This document shows positions 1 through 8,997 of a DNA stretch of 64,000 nt, piece by piece. Source of the DNA: Merismopedia glauca CCAP 1448/3 (GTDB lineage: Bacteria > Cyanobacteriota > Cyanobacteriia > Cyanobacteriales > CCAP-1448); NCBI RefSeq assembly GCF_003003775.1, contig NZ_PVWJ01000008.1, positions 1-64,000 on the forward strand, read 5' to 3'. The notes beneath the pieces were generated by a model. That model searched no databases, was not told the DNA's origin, and worked only from the letters and a program-made list of their open reading frames with translations. The position numbers and the translations under genes were made by a program. Every line of letters begins with the position of its first letter. The first letter of the stretch is position 1.

Positions 1-328
1 GCGCTGCTTGGCGTTGCAAACGGTAGCCATTAATTTCGACTGTGTAGGCTGCTTGCTCTTCAGGAGGTTGATTGATATTGAGAATCGAGTTAGCTAAATA
101 TTGAATCGCATCTATAGTCATCCCATCTTTACCAATGGCAGTTTGGATTTGACTGGAAGTCAACCCTTGAGTTTCAATCACCAACCAACACTCAGATGTA
201 TTAGGAGTTTGAGAATTAGCTTCAGTTATTATTGGAGCGGGAGCAATTGAGACTGCTGTCCTCAATCCTGCTAATAGCAATAGTTTTTCTAACCATTGCT
301 GACCTCGTTCAACCCTGGGAGCAAGCAT
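1..328 (-). CDS. jag: Jag/KhpB-like KH RNA-binding protein (3' end outside window)
   Basis: The reading frame starts at an ATG (complement of 326-328), five bases after the yidC stop, and runs off the window edge after about 109 codons. The visible part contains a KH-type signature IGKDGMTIDAIQYLANSIL near residues 73-91, with the GxxG-type loop GKDG. In the Jag/KhpB family this KH domain is followed by an R3H domain, which would lie beyond the edge. KhpB binds RNA together with KhpA, and a khpA-like gene is present at 42740-43123. Position directly behind yidC is the usual cyanobacterial arrangement and suggests co-transcription from rpmH. The C-terminal half cannot be judged here. Confidence 0.85.
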   Translation of the reverse strand, partial: MLAPRVERGQQWLEKLLLLAGLRTAVSIAPAPIITEANSQTPNTSECWLVIETQGLTSSQIQTAIGKDGMTIDAIQYLANSILNINQPPEEQAAYTVEINGYRLQRQAA

Positions 329-333
329 ACTTC

Positions 334-1602
334 CTACCCTGACGTTTTCTTTTTAGAACTATTTGGGGTGAAACCAGTGGGTTTATCGTCTTTTGGTGAC
401 GAATTAGTCACTGGCTTGGTTTTTTTATCGGCTTTCACGACTTTGGGATTAGGTTTAGGTGCTTCTTCTTTTTTCTTAGCCGCAGTCCCTTCAAAAGGTA
501 GTGAATCTCTGCCTTTATCTAATTTCTCTTGTTCATCTACCATTTTCTGCAAGTTATCTGGTAGAGGTTCGCGAGACAGAATGAAGGTTTGGACGGTTTG
601 GAAAATATTGCCAATCACCATGTACATCAATACTCCGGCTGGCAATGGGAAGAACAAGAACATCCCAGAAACCATAAGGGGCATGGCTTTGTTGACTGTA
701 TCCTGCTGGGGATTGCCACTATTGGAGTTTTGTCCAGAGACGATTTGACTCACATAAAGGCTGATGCCATAGAACAGCACCATTCCCAGAATATCCCAAT
801 GAATGTTATTTTCTGGGTCAACTACTCCAACTCTACCGAGGGCGTTGATGAAGAGGAATCCTTTTTTAGCCGCTAAACCAGGAATAGTTCCTTGAAGGGT
901 GACATCTCCAGGTTGCAGGGCTTCTATAGTTCCATCTGCACTGATGCGGACTTTATCTTCCCCTTTACCATTCATCACTTGCCAATGGGGGGTGATTTCT
1001 GTGTTGGGGAAGTCTTTGAGGATGTCAGTAACTGGTTTGCCAGTTTCGGTTTGAAACTCAGCTTTGACTTTTTGACCTACCACTAGCTGATTCCCTTGGG
1101 GAATTATAGCTAAGACTGGTGCTCTGACCCCATCGCTGAAGTAAATATTTTGGGGTTTAGTGGTAAAACTTTGAGCCTGAACCTGCTCGGTTGGCTGACT
1201 GGGGAGAATTTGCAGGTTGACGGTGTAATTAACGTCAGCAAATGGCGAACCCCTTAAAGTCGCAAAGAGAGCAAACAGAACTGGCATTTGGAACACCAGG
1301 GGTAAACACCCAGCCAGAGGATTACCAAAATCTTTATACACCTTAGACATTTCTTCCTGCTGTTTGGCAGGATTGTCTTTGTATAAAGCCTGGATTTCCT
1401 TCATCCGCTTTTGCATTAGCGGCTGAGTTACCTTAGTGCGCTTCATTTTTCGCAGAGAATCTGCGACCAGAGGATAGAGAGCAAACCTGATTACCAAAGT
1501 TAAGGCGACGATCGCTAAGCCATAGCTGGGCACAATCTGGTAGAAAAAATCCAAGATTGGCAGCATTACATTATTGGAGAGAAATCCAACACCAAAATCC
1601 AT
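334..1602 (-). CDS. yidC: YidC/Oxa1 family membrane protein insertase
   Basis: 422 residues. It inserts proteins into the cytoplasmic and thylakoid membranes, alone or with SecYEG. A first membrane segment (about 13-47) contains [10 protein letters not shown] with the conserved groove arginine (R39). The coiled, basic cytoplasmic loop [20 protein letters not shown] follows, then [15 protein letters not shown] as the second core segment. Some 150 residues of soluble sequence separate this from the next membrane segment at about 268 ([18 protein letters not shown]), a large non-cytoplasmic insertion. The last core segment is [21 protein letters not shown], and the tail is Lys/Pro-rich as expected for ribosome contact. 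It sits between the PH protein and jag in the rpmH-rnpA cluster. Confidence 0.95.
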   Translation of the reverse strand: MDFGVGFLSNNVMLPILDFFYQIVPSYGLAIVALTLVIRFALYPLVADSLRKMKRTKVTQPLMQKRMKEIQALYKDNPAKQQEEMSKVYKDFGNPLAGCLPLVFQMPVLFALFATLRGSPFADVNYTVNLQILPSQPTEQVQAQSFTTKPQNIYFSDGVRAPVLAIIPQGNQLVVGQKVKAEFQTETGKPVTDILKDFPNTEITPHWQVMNGKGEDKVRISADGTIEALQPGDVTLQGTIPGLAAKKGFLFINALGRVGVVDPENNIHWDILGMVLFYGISLYVSQIVSGQNSNSGNPQQDTVNKAMPLMVSGMFLFFPLPAGVLMYMVIGNIFQTVQTFILSREPLPDNLQKMVDEQEKLDKGRDSLPFEGTAAKKKEEAPKPNPKVVKADKKTKPVTNSSPKDDKPTGFTPNSSKKKTSG

Positions 1603-1708
1603 CTGGTCAATTCCGAAATTGTTAGTTTTTCTAAAATCAATCTAGCAAACTCTCTACCAGGGGTTTATGAGTTTTCCTGGGGAACAATTTGCCAACATAG
1701 TGCTGAAT

Positions 1709-2092
1709 TTATGCTGCTATAGATTTACCAGTCTTGGCTTTGACCTTTTGGTCGATGTAGTCATATAGTTCCCGAAAACGCGGTAACGCCCTGAGTTCTA
1801 AACGACTGCCATCTTTTAATGTCAGAACCATATCGCCCCACAGTCCGATTCCGCGTGCAATTTTCACGACTTTAACGATATCTGTATAAATGATATCGCT
1901 GCGATCGCGCCCCATCCATCCTCCAGTGACTGAGATTCGCCTATCTGTAAACCGATAGCGCAACCACATGGCACGGACAATTGCTCCTACTGTTAGAGGT
2001 AAGCAAATGACCGTAAACCCCAGGAGGACGTTAACGATCAAATCTCCAATATGGGGACCACCCTCAAAATAGGTTTCTTCACGAATGCCCAT
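1709..2092 (-). CDS. bacterial PH-domain (DUF304-like) membrane protein
   Basis: 127 residues. One hydrophobic segment at about 16-40 (LIVNVLLGFTVICLPLTVGAIV) is followed by a small beta-rich domain with the sequence RRISVTGGWMGRDRSDIIYTD, typical of bacterial PH domains of the DUF304/YdbT type. The gene overlaps the end of rnpA by 14 bp and precedes yidC. This rnpA-PH-yidC order is common in cyanobacteria. The molecular function is not established; a membrane-associated accessory role is inferred only from topology and context. Confidence 0.8.
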   Translation of the reverse strand: MGIREETYFEGGPHIGDLIVNVLLGFTVICLPLTVGAIVRAMWLRYRFTDRRISVTGGWMGRDRSDIIYTDIVKVVKIARGIGLWGDMVLTLKDGSRLELRALPRFRELYDYIDQKVKAKTGKSIAA

Positions 2093-2486
2093 CTATGACC
2101 TCAGCTTCTGCCAACAACTGCTCTAATTCTCGCAAAAGATCGTAATAATTGCACCCACTAGCGGTGGTACTAAGACTAATTACTACTAGCCAACCAGGTA
2201 TTATTTGGGGTAATAAAGACCTTAAAGCTGCTCTAATTTGTCTTTTTAAACGATTGCGAATTACTGCTTTTTTACTAACTTTTTGGCTCACGGAGATCCC
2301 AAACTTAGTGACAGCAGATAGCTTTGGACTATCTTTGAGGACAGTTAGAGCCGGACTTACTTTCGCTACAGGTAACTGATACAAGCACCGCACCATTAAG
2401 TGCTTCCCTTTCCAGCGACGACCTTTTTTATAGACCTGCTGGAAATCTTGCCGACTGCGGAGTCGATGCGGTTTGGGCAATCCCAC
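2079..2486 (-). CDS. rnpA: ribonuclease P protein component
   Basis: 135 residues. Protein subunit of RNase P, which removes 5' leaders from pre-tRNAs. The start is a GTG (complement of 2484-2486) only 4 bp after the rpmH stop. N-terminal LPKPHRLRSRQDFQQVYKKG and the family signature around KAVIRNRLKRQIRAALR (RNR motif, Arg-rich helix) are clear. It is the second gene of the rpmH-rnpA pair conserved in most bacteria. The C-terminus reads into the PH-domain gene. Confidence 0.95.
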   Translation of the reverse strand: MGLPKPHRLRSRQDFQQVYKKGRRWKGKHLMVRCLYQLPVAKVSPALTVLKDSPKLSAVTKFGISVSQKVSKKAVIRNRLKRQIRAALRSLLPQIIPGWLVVISLSTTASGCNYYDLLRELEQLLAEAEVIDGHS

Positions 2487-2490
2487 GTCG

Positions 2491-2628
2491 TTACACTGTT
2501 AAACGATAACGCCCTTTGACTCGTCTGGCTTTGATCACTTTTCTCCCGTTTCGGGTACGCATCCGCGCCCGAAATCCTGATGTTCTTTTCTGCTTACGAT
2601 TAGTTCCTTCTAAGGTTCTGCGCGTCAT
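2491..2628 (-). CDS. rpmH: 50S ribosomal protein L34
   Basis: 45 residues, starting [20 protein letters not shown] and ending in a highly basic tail ([17 protein letters not shown]). The family core [19 protein letters not shown] is intact, and the length is normal for cyanobacterial L34. It is the first gene of the cluster and lies 4 bp upstream of rnpA, so the operon promoter should lie within about 2630-2750. Confidence 0.95.
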   Translation of the reverse strand: MTRRTLEGTNRKQKRTSGFRARMRTRNGRKVIKARRVKGRYRLTV

Positions 2629-2747
2629 TGGCGATCGCTCCTGGGTCTATTTTTTAATATAAAAAAGCCACAATTCACTACTCTACCATGTATTGATAGA
2701 TCTTTGGTAAGTTAGACCATGAAAAAGCAACACCAACAGCAGACAGC

Positions 2748-2768
2748 AGGGTAGGCAATGCCTACCCT
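2748..2768. terminator. hairpin between DUF2808 gene and rpmH
   Basis: Perfect 9-bp stem AGGGTAGGC / GCCTACCCT with loop AAT, 21 nt beyond the stop of the minus-strand DUF2808 gene. A short T run (CTTTT) follows only on the plus strand. It may act as a terminator, but the same GGGTAGGC...GCCTACCC hairpin is a common dispersed intergenic sequence in cyanobacteria. Confidence 0.45.
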
Positions 2769-2789
2769 ACTTTTAAGATTCAAGATTGA

Positions 2790-3317
2790 CTAATTAATAC
2801 TGATTTCCCAAGTTCCTACATAGTAGGCGTTAGCAACTCCGGTAGAACTCAGCACCCGACAGTTAAAGTAATAAGTTCCGATATCGGGATTCTTAACATT
2901 ATCTAAGACTATTTCCGCTTTTTTATTCGGTTCTAGCGGTTCCTTGAGGGTAATTTGGAGTAAATGATCTTCTTTATTCCAGTCTACTTTTTCTATAGCT
3001 ACTTCTTCACCTTTAGAAATCACTTTAACTTCGTTCGAGTCAAATTTACCTTTGTAATAGTCTGGATAAGAGATCGTAAATTGATAAACAGCTTGTTGGA
3101 GTTTTTTGCCAGAGATCCTCAAAACATAACGATCCCACATATTCCTAGTACCGTAATCCAAACGGTAATCTAGCCTATTTTTGCTGTCTACACCGCTAAA
3201 AATGGTGATTCCTGGCGTGCCTTGGGCTAGAGTAATTGCAGGTATTGTGGCTACTAAGCAACTGGTGAGTGCGATCGCAGGAAGTAAGTATCGTTGGGTT
3301 AATCTGGCAAAAAACAT
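2790..3317 (-). CDS. DUF2808 exported protein
   Basis: 175 residues with a cleavable signal peptide (hydrophobic stretch LLPAIALTSCLVATIPAITLAQ, probable cleavage near residue 31). The mature part, with YRLDYGTRNMWDRYVLRISG, FTISYPDYYKGKFD and GTYYFNCRVLSSTG, matches the cyanobacterial DUF2808 family, predicted as a small beta-sandwich exported protein of unknown function. It is monocistronic, between the rpmH operon and a MITE-like repeat. No catalytic motif is visible. Confidence 0.8.
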   Translation of the reverse strand: MFFARLTQRYLLPAIALTSCLVATIPAITLAQGTPGITIFSGVDSKNRLDYRLDYGTRNMWDRYVLRISGKKLQQAVYQFTISYPDYYKGKFDSNEVKVISKGEEVAIEKVDWNKEDHLLQITLKEPLEPNKKAEIVLDNVKNPDIGTYYFNCRVLSSTGVANAYYVGTWEISIN

Positions 3318-3458
3318 AGGCTCTAGAGAATGAAGTTCTGGTAGTTCTAAAACTCAGGACGTAAAGAATTTCTAAAAGTGTCTGGAATGACAGAGTTTTT
3401 CGGGTAAGTCGATCCTTGAGTCAATTATGACATTTTTTTGGTTTAATTAAGAAAACAA

Positions 3459-3667
3459 TAGACCTCTTGCGAAAGTCCCTGATGCCCAAAGGCTGGAAGC
3501 CTAGACGGACGCTAAAATGTCGGAGGGAGCCTCCGACATCGCGTCCTTGGCTATACAGACAAAGCCCGCCTGCGCGGGCTATTGTAAACCTGCAAAGGCA
3601 GGTTTCGGTTGTATAGCGCCAGACTTGAGTCTGAGCGATCGGAAAAAATACTTTGGCAAGAGGTCTA
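3459..3667. mobile_element. MITE-like element, family TAGACCTCTTGC
   Basis: About 209 bp bounded by imperfect inverted ends TAGACCTCTTGCGAAAGT and ACTTTGGCAAGAGGTCTA, with no reading frame. The interior holds several hairpins (for example GCCCGCCTGCGCGGGC) and the string GTATAGCGCCAGACTTGAG, shared with the smaller relative at 50209-50289. A third relative lies at 44213-44395. Non-autonomous transposon ends are the simplest reading. Confidence 0.7.
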
Positions 3668-3702
3668 ATGACCGATTATGGGTATTTATTGGTTAAGAGT
3701 AG

Positions 3703-4668
3703 TTAAACACTGCTTAATTTATGAGATTTAAGGCGATTTCGACGAGAGTTTAAAAATCGTAATTGCTGGTACAGAGTTGATATTTTGGGTAATTGAGTTC
3801 CTAGACTCGAAGCAGTACGAATGGGATTACCAAACATAGTTTCAATTTCTAAAGCACGTCCGCTATCGTAGTCAAGTTTCATGCTAGTACGATAGGGCTG
3901 CATTTGATCGGTCAAATCTAGCATTTGTTGAATTAAATCAGGATGGATGTGGCGATCGCAAGCAGATGCCCCCAAGGCGACTTCTTGCATTAGTTCTTCC
4001 ACTAGGTGGCGAGTTCCAGAATGCCCCATTAGCTCATCAGTTGTGGCATCTAAAATTACAGATAGCCCATTGTAAGGAATATTCCAAACCAGTTTTTGCC
4101 AACGGGAGAGGAGCAAATCTTCAGCTAGATCGACTTTAATGTTTGCTGCGGTAAAATCTGCGGCTAAATGCTCCATTTGGGGTGTAATGCCACAAGCTTG
4201 ATAGTTATTGGCATACTCAGCTATCTTAATTTGTCCATAATCGAGGTGATGAATATGCCCTGGTGCAACTTTGTTAGCACAAATGAAACACAATCCTGCT
4301 AGAATTCGGCGATCGCCTACAATTTCTGCGATTTCTTCTTCTACCCCCAATCCATTTTGCAAAATCAAAACTAACCCCTGACGTTTGACTACGTGAGGTA
4401 AAATCTGGGATAGCAAATGATTGTGAGTAGTTTTCAAACCAATAATTGCCACATCACAAGCTGGCATTTTTTCAGCTTGTTGATAAGCATTGACTTCAGC
4501 AAGGGTAAAGTCACCTTGATACGATTGCACAATCAACCCATGCTCTTTGACATGAGCATAGTCTGAGTGGAGGAGAAAATGCACTTCAAACCCAGCTTTT
4601 TGCAACCGAGAGCCGTAGAAACCCCCTATAGCTCCTGTACCGATCGTGGCATAACTATAGCTAGACAT
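3703..4668 (-). CDS. panE: 2-dehydropantoate 2-reductase (ketopantoate reductase)
   Basis: 321 residues. NADPH-dependent reduction of ketopantoate to pantoate for pantothenate/CoA synthesis. The Rossmann glycine motif ATIGTGAIGGFYGSRL is at residues 7-22. The family motifs LILQNGLGVEEE and KLVWNIPYNGLSVILDA (catalytic Lys and Asn region) follow, and the C-terminal domain has the GRALEIETMFGNPIR region that binds substrate. The length is normal. It starts 5 bp after a 54-residue membrane-protein gene, so the two are probably co-transcribed. Several PanE-like proteins act on other 2-keto acids, so substrate specificity is not proven. Confidence 0.88.
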   Translation of the reverse strand: MSSYSYATIGTGAIGGFYGSRLQKAGFEVHFLLHSDYAHVKEHGLIVQSYQGDFTLAEVNAYQQAEKMPACDVAIIGLKTTHNHLLSQILPHVVKRQGLVLILQNGLGVEEEIAEIVGDRRILAGLCFICANKVAPGHIHHLDYGQIKIAEYANNYQACGITPQMEHLAADFTAANIKVDLAEDLLLSRWQKLVWNIPYNGLSVILDATTDELMGHSGTRHLVEELMQEVALGASACDRHIHPDLIQQMLDLTDQMQPYRTSMKLDYDSGRALEIETMFGNPIRTASSLGTQLPKISTLYQQLRFLNSRRNRLKSHKLSSV

Positions 4669-4673
4669 GACGA

Positions 4674-4838
4674 TTACCTCATCAGTAAACTTAGTAGTAT
4701 CGGGACTACTAAAGAAGTATCGGGAGCAGGAATCATTTCCCCTCGTAAATCTAAAAGCTGTACCAGAATTAGATAGGCTAATGCCAAAATTAGAGAAATC
4801 GCGCCAGCAGTTATAGCTACAAATTTTGATCGGTTCAT
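4674..4838 (-). CDS. 54-residue single-pass membrane protein
   Basis: An ATG at the complement of 4836-4838 opens a 54-codon frame, MNRSKFVAITAGAISLILAL and onward. A basic N-terminus is followed by one strong hydrophobic helix (about 7-30), a polar patch LDLRGEMIPAP and a second hydrophobic stretch VVPILLSLLM. The stop is 5 bp before the panE start, supporting translation in one transcript. No family is recognised. It is too short to exclude chance, but composition and tight spacing favour a real gene. Confidence 0.55.
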   Translation of the reverse strand: MNRSKFVAITAGAISLILALAYLILVQLLDLRGEMIPAPDTSLVVPILLSLLMR

Positions 4839-5124
4839 GATGTTTTTTGCAATTAATAATTATAAATCTAATTTATTCAGCTATTAGCTGAAAGCTAATA
4901 GTTTGGGTGTTTACCTCACTCCTTCTGGGTAACCTGTTGGGTAACCTGTTTAAAAGGTTGCAAGTCCAGTGGCTCCCCCCAGACTTCTAACAATCGTTAT
5001 TGAATCACCGTGCCAATAAAAATTGTAGATCAACTCTTCCCATGTCGTTCCGACAGGCTGTACCAACCTCCCTTATCTCAACTCATAAATTAAATGTGTG
5101 ATAGCTTCAAAATAATAATGACTC

Positions 5125-6081
5125 ATGAATAAATTTAATCTCGATCGTCCAGAAACACAAGTTGCAGTTCAAACTTACGATCTGCGGAAAGTCTATCGAA
5201 CTGGCTTTTGGTTAAACCAAAAAATAGAATCCCTTAAAGGGTGTTCTTTGACAGTTTATCCCCAGGAAACTTTTGGACTATTAGGACCTAATGGTGCTGG
5301 CAAAACGACTTTATTAAAAACCTTATTAGGTATAGTTCGCCCTACTTCTGGAGTGGGTTTGCTTTTAGGATATCCCATCGGCAATCAGGCGGTTAAACAA
5401 AAAATTGGGTATTTACCAGAAAATATCTATTTATATGATTATCTAACTGGTTGGGAGTTTTTAGAATTTGCGGCTGGTTTATTTGAAATTCATCCTAACA
5501 TTTATAGAAAACGCATTCCGCAACTATTAGAATTAGTAGGATTGTCAGTGGCAACGGCTAAAAAGAAACAATTGCGCCAATATTCCAAAGGAATGTTGCA
5601 GCGAATTGGTATGGCACAGGCTCTAATTAACGATCCAGAATTAGTTTTTTTAGATGAACCCATGTCTGGATTAGATCCGGTGGGGAGAAAGCAAATGCGA
5701 GAAGTAATTCTGTCTTTAAAAGCTGCTGGAAAAACAGTTTTTTTCAATAGTCATGTATTAGCAGAAGTCGAACAGATCTGCGATCGCATTGCAATTTTGT
5801 CTGAAGGAGAACTAATTTGTATTGGTGCTTTAAACGATCTTTTGGCGGCTAATGATAGTAACTATCAAGTTCGAGGTACTGGAGGAGATCCACAAGAGTT
5901 ACGACGTTGGATACCTAATTTAGTCATGGAAGATAATATATGGCACGGACAGTTGCAAGGAGAAACAGATGTTTTTATAGCTAATTTACGAGAATTAGGC
6001 GGTCAATTGATAGATCTACATCTGGGAAGACCAAATTTAGAAGATTTCTTTATGGAACAGCTACGCCAACACAGATCTTAA
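5125..6081 (+). CDS. ABC transporter ATP-binding protein (NatA/CcmA type)
   Basis: 318 residues. Walker A is LLGPNGAGKTTLL, the signature region reads RQYSKGMLQRIGMAQAL, Walker B plus catalytic Glu is LVFLDEPMSGLDP, and the switch His is in FFNSHVLAEVE. The C-terminal 80 residues are the extra domain typical of ATPases serving ABC-2 type exporters (drug, polysaccharide or Na+ export). No permease gene adjoins it: the next gene, bvdR, is convergent. The partner must be elsewhere, or the protein is an orphan subunit. Substrate unknown. Confidence 0.88.
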   Translation: MNKFNLDRPETQVAVQTYDLRKVYRTGFWLNQKIESLKGCSLTVYPQETFGLLGPNGAGKTTLLKTLLGIVRPTSGVGLLLGYPIGNQAVKQKIGYLPENIYLYDYLTGWEFLEFAAGLFEIHPNIYRKRIPQLLELVGLSVATAKKKQLRQYSKGMLQRIGMAQALINDPELVFLDEPMSGLDPVGRKQMREVILSLKAAGKTVFFNSHVLAEVEQICDRIAILSEGELICIGALNDLLAANDSNYQVRGTGGDPQELRRWIPNLVMEDNIWHGQLQGETDVFIANLRELGGQLIDLHLGRPNLEDFFMEQLRQHRS

Positions 6082-6232
6082 ATTCTGATTATTTTCTGAG
6101 AGTAGTTTCCGTCTTCAGCCCTATGAATTTCAGCTTTATTTAGGTATCATTTTGAGAAAATGATGGGGGATAGCCGGATCTGCTGCCCCTAATCATCAAT
6201 ATTGCTTGAGTTTCACAATAGGTCTAATATTC

Positions 6233-7228
6233 CTACAAAAACACAGTTTTGCCGCTTTCAGCAGAGATTCGGGCGGCATCAGCGACTTTTAAAGCGTAGA
6301 AGCTAGCTTCTGGCTTTACATATAAAGGAGTACCATCCGTTAAATAATCTAAAATCATCGTCGTGTCTTTGGCAAACAAACCGCGACGGGAACCGAGTTG
6401 GATGTCAGTTTGTTCAGCTTTCTGAAATAGGGTTCCGCGATCGCCATCAAATACTATTTTCCCTTGTTCCCCACAAATTTCAAACCGATTCACCCCTTCC
6501 CAAAAGGTTTCCCCTTTCCCATAAGTAATTTCGGCAACTAAGCCAGAAGTAAACTTGAGTTGAGCCGTGCATAAGCAAGCTGTATAAAATCCCCCATCTA
6601 CATCCCAATATTGAGCCTGACAGCTTACGCTAGCTACCTCACCCAACAAATCGATCGCTCGATGTACTCGTGACAAAGCACCCATCAAAGGAAATCCAAA
6701 GAGTTTGTGATTATAAGTCCACTTGCGGGGGGCTGGATGCTGTGGGGCAATGGTACTGTACTTGGCATAAAATGGCTTACCAATGTGGGCTAAATTCTCC
6801 TTTAAGCCCTGATGCAACCCTCCCAAAAGCTCTATATGCTCTACGTGTAATAACTTGCCCCGCTCGGCTGCTAGAGCCATTAGATGCTCTGCTTCCCGAA
6901 GGTCTAAAGCCAAGGGATACTCAACGATTAAGTGCTTTCCTGCGTTCAGAGCAGCCTTACCGATTTCATAGCGATCGCAATTGATATTAGCCAGGACAAC
7001 TAAATCTACATCTGCTCGTGCTACTAATTCTTGAGCCGAACTTATGGGTTTAGCACGGCAATTTTGACTGAATTCTTCCGTTTTTTCGGGGCTGCGTCCA
7101 TTCACCGCCACAACGCGCGATCGCTCATCGGCACTAAAAGTTTCCGATCTCAGCTTAGATACATAACCTGTTCCGACTAAACCAACTCCCAAAACTTGGG
7201 AATTAACCTGCTCTGATAAACTTGACAT
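6233..7228 (-). CDS. bvdR: biliverdin reductase (Gfo/Idh/MocA fold)
   Basis: 331 residues. The N-terminal NAD(P) motif is GVGLVGTGYVSKLR. The stretches VEYPLALDLREAEH, GKLLHVEHIELLGG, YAKYSTIAPQHPAPRKWTY and FGFPLMGALSR closely resemble what I recall of the characterised Synechocystis BvdR. This enzyme reduces biliverdin IXalpha to bilirubin and is linked to normal phycobilisome assembly. Its substrate is the product of the heme oxygenase encoded at 35284-35997. C-terminal LGSRRGLFAKDT and PLYVKPEASFYALKVAD also fit. Without a phylogeny, a different Gfo/Idh dehydrogenase cannot be fully excluded, but the shared motifs are specific. Confidence 0.85.
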   Translation of the reverse strand: MSSLSEQVNSQVLGVGLVGTGYVSKLRSETFSADERSRVVAVNGRSPEKTEEFSQNCRAKPISSAQELVARADVDLVVLANINCDRYEIGKAALNAGKHLIVEYPLALDLREAEHLMALAAERGKLLHVEHIELLGGLHQGLKENLAHIGKPFYAKYSTIAPQHPAPRKWTYNHKLFGFPLMGALSRVHRAIDLLGEVASVSCQAQYWDVDGGFYTACLCTAQLKFTSGLVAEITYGKGETFWEGVNRFEICGEQGKIVFDGDRGTLFQKAEQTDIQLGSRRGLFAKDTTMILDYLTDGTPLYVKPEASFYALKVADAARISAESGKTVFL

Positions 7229-7515
7229 CTGATGATAATACTTGAATTGATTGATAAGTAATCTTTATTCTATTCGACTGAGATAGTAGTAAATACTACT
7301 GATACACCATAAGGTTTTGGGAAGTATAAGTAATCAAGATTGAATCTGGGAAATTAATTACGAATCCCATTCAACCAAGGTGGTAATTTGTTGCGATCGA
7401 GGATGGTTTTTCCTTTAGTATCGAAAGGTGAAGCTAATCTCAAGACATAAAAGCTACTTAGCTGACCTGTCCGAATAGCTTTAGAAAAACTTATACTGCC
7501 GTTTTGATTAATTAG

Positions 7516-7827
<312 letters not shown>

Positions 7828-7861
7828 TTTCCAATTCCTGTAAATCTTGAATTCTTCCAAT

Positions 7862-7891
7862 AGCCTGGGTAAGCACCCAGGCTTTGTTTTT
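7862..7891 (+). terminator. intrinsic terminator of petF
   Basis: A perfect 9-bp stem AGCCTGGGT / ACCCAGGCT with loop AAGC is followed by TTGTTTTT, 34 bp after the ferredoxin stop. It has the classical rho-independent form on the plus strand. Confidence 0.9.
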
Positions 7892-8050
7892 GGGCTGACG
7901 GGGTGACAATAAATGAATTTATACCCACACCCTACACCCCACACCCAGCCTATTTTTTAACTCGTTTGTCAACCCATCAGGTTTTTGGGCAGGGGTTGCT
8001 AAATAAAGTCATAACGAGTATGATTTATATATAGCGATCGCATTCCTGCC

Positions 8051-8308
8051 ATGATTAGAGACATTCCCCTTTCTCAAATCCGCCGCCCATTTCCTAGAAC
8101 CAATGACCAAGCCAAGGTCAAATCTTTAATGGATTCCATCGCCGAAATCGGTCAGCAAGAACCCATCGACGTTTTAGAAGTAAATGGCGTATATTATGGT
8201 TTTTCTGGCTGTCACCGCTTTGAAGCCTGTCAAAAACTGGGTCAAGAAACCATTAAATGTCGAGTTCGCCAAGCTACCCCCGCAGTCTTAAGGCTACATT
8301 TAGCCTAA
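8051..8308 (+). CDS. srx: sulfiredoxin (ParB/Srx fold)
   Basis: 85 residues. The sulfiredoxin signature is present as GFSGCHRFEACQK (catalytic Cys in SGCHR). N-terminal IPLSQIRRPFPR is the conserved ParB-like strand. Sulfiredoxin uses ATP to reduce cysteine sulfinic acid in over-oxidised 2-Cys peroxiredoxin, and cyanobacterial homologues have this compact length. The gene is followed 24 bp later by a Dps gene in the same direction, giving an oxidative-stress pair. A generic ParB-like nuclease domain protein is the alternative, but the Cys-His-Arg motif supports Srx. Confidence 0.88.
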   Translation: MIRDIPLSQIRRPFPRTNDQAKVKSLMDSIAEIGQQEPIDVLEVNGVYYGFSGCHRFEACQKLGQETIKCRVRQATPAVLRLHLA

Positions 8309-8332
8309 ATTTATCTCAATGAGGCTTAAAGC

Positions 8333-8803
8333 ATGAAAATTAACCTTGGAATCGAAGAACCAGAACGTCAACAGATTGCTGAAGGTCTATCTCGTCTGTT
8401 GGCTGATACTTATACCCTGTACTTAAAAACTCACAATTTCCACTGGAATGTGACAGGACCAATGTTCCAAACATTACACTTAATGTTTGAGACTCAATAT
8501 AACGAGTTAGCCTTAGCCGTCGATTTAATTGCAGAACGGATTCGGGCTTTAGGATTTCCAGCCCCTGGAACCTATAGCGATTATGCTAAATTAAGCTCTA
8601 TTACTGAAACAGCAGGGGTTCCCAAAGCTGAAGATATGATTCGCCTGTTAGTTGAAGGTCAAGAAGTTGTAGTGAGAACCGCTAGATCTATCTTTCCAGT
8701 CGCTGAAAAAGCCAACGATGAGCCAACAGCCGATTTACTGACTCAAAGAATGCAGGTACATGAAAAGACCGCTTGGATGCTCAGAAGTTTGCTAGAAAGC
8801 TAA
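8333..8803 (+). CDS. dps: Dps-family ferritin-like DNA-protection protein
   Basis: 156 residues, a single ferritin-like four-helix domain. The ferroxidase ligands are recognisable in [27 protein letters not shown] (split: HNFHWNVTG, then HxxFE) and in the second helix [14 protein letters not shown]. Dps dodecamers oxidise Fe(II) with H2O2, store iron and protect DNA. The N-terminal extension is short, without the long lysine-rich DNA-binding tail of some homologues. It lies 24 bp behind sulfiredoxin, consistent with shared peroxide-stress expression, and is followed by a hairpin terminator. Confidence 0.92.
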   Translation: MKINLGIEEPERQQIAEGLSRLLADTYTLYLKTHNFHWNVTGPMFQTLHLMFETQYNELALAVDLIAERIRALGFPAPGTYSDYAKLSSITETAGVPKAEDMIRLLVEGQEVVVRTARSIFPVAEKANDEPTADLLTQRMQVHEKTAWMLRSLLES

Positions 8804-8810
8804 TTAATTG

Positions 8811-8842
8811 AATTGGGGTGGGCTTTTTTGTTCGCCCCAATT
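8811..8842 (+). terminator. possible terminator behind dps
   Basis: Stem AATTGGGG / CCCCAATT encloses a 16-nt loop that itself contains TTTTTT. It begins 8 bp after the dps stop. The loop is long and no T tract follows the stem, so termination strength is uncertain. Confidence 0.45.
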
Positions 8843-8997
8843 TATTGGGCGATCGCCTTTCTGTCAGCCCGTCAGGTGTTTTACTCAACCAAAATATAAG
8901 AGAACTCAAAGAAAGTAAGTGGGGTTAAAATAAGTTATTACTTGGCGCTCCTAAACTTCCATAAATTGTCATTCAGTTCACTTTATTTTGACTAACT

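Noticed and set aside
2491-2628. rpmH-rnpA as marker of the replication origin
   Set aside because: In many bacteria this pair adjoins dnaA/oriC, but there is no dnaA, dnaN or DnaA-box cluster here.
4900-4985. Short direct repeat GGGTAACCTGTT near TTGCAAGTCCAGTGGCTC, tRNA-like in appearance
   Set aside because: No cloverleaf can be folded: no matching acceptor, anticodon or T-arm pairs. Not a tRNA gene.
7354-7500. Minus-strand open frame upstream of petF (FYVLRLASPFDTKGKTILDR and on)
   Set aside because: It has some protein-like character, but it overlaps the petF start and leader, has no recognised family and no ribosome-binding site. Treated as a chance frame or an unidentifiable relic.
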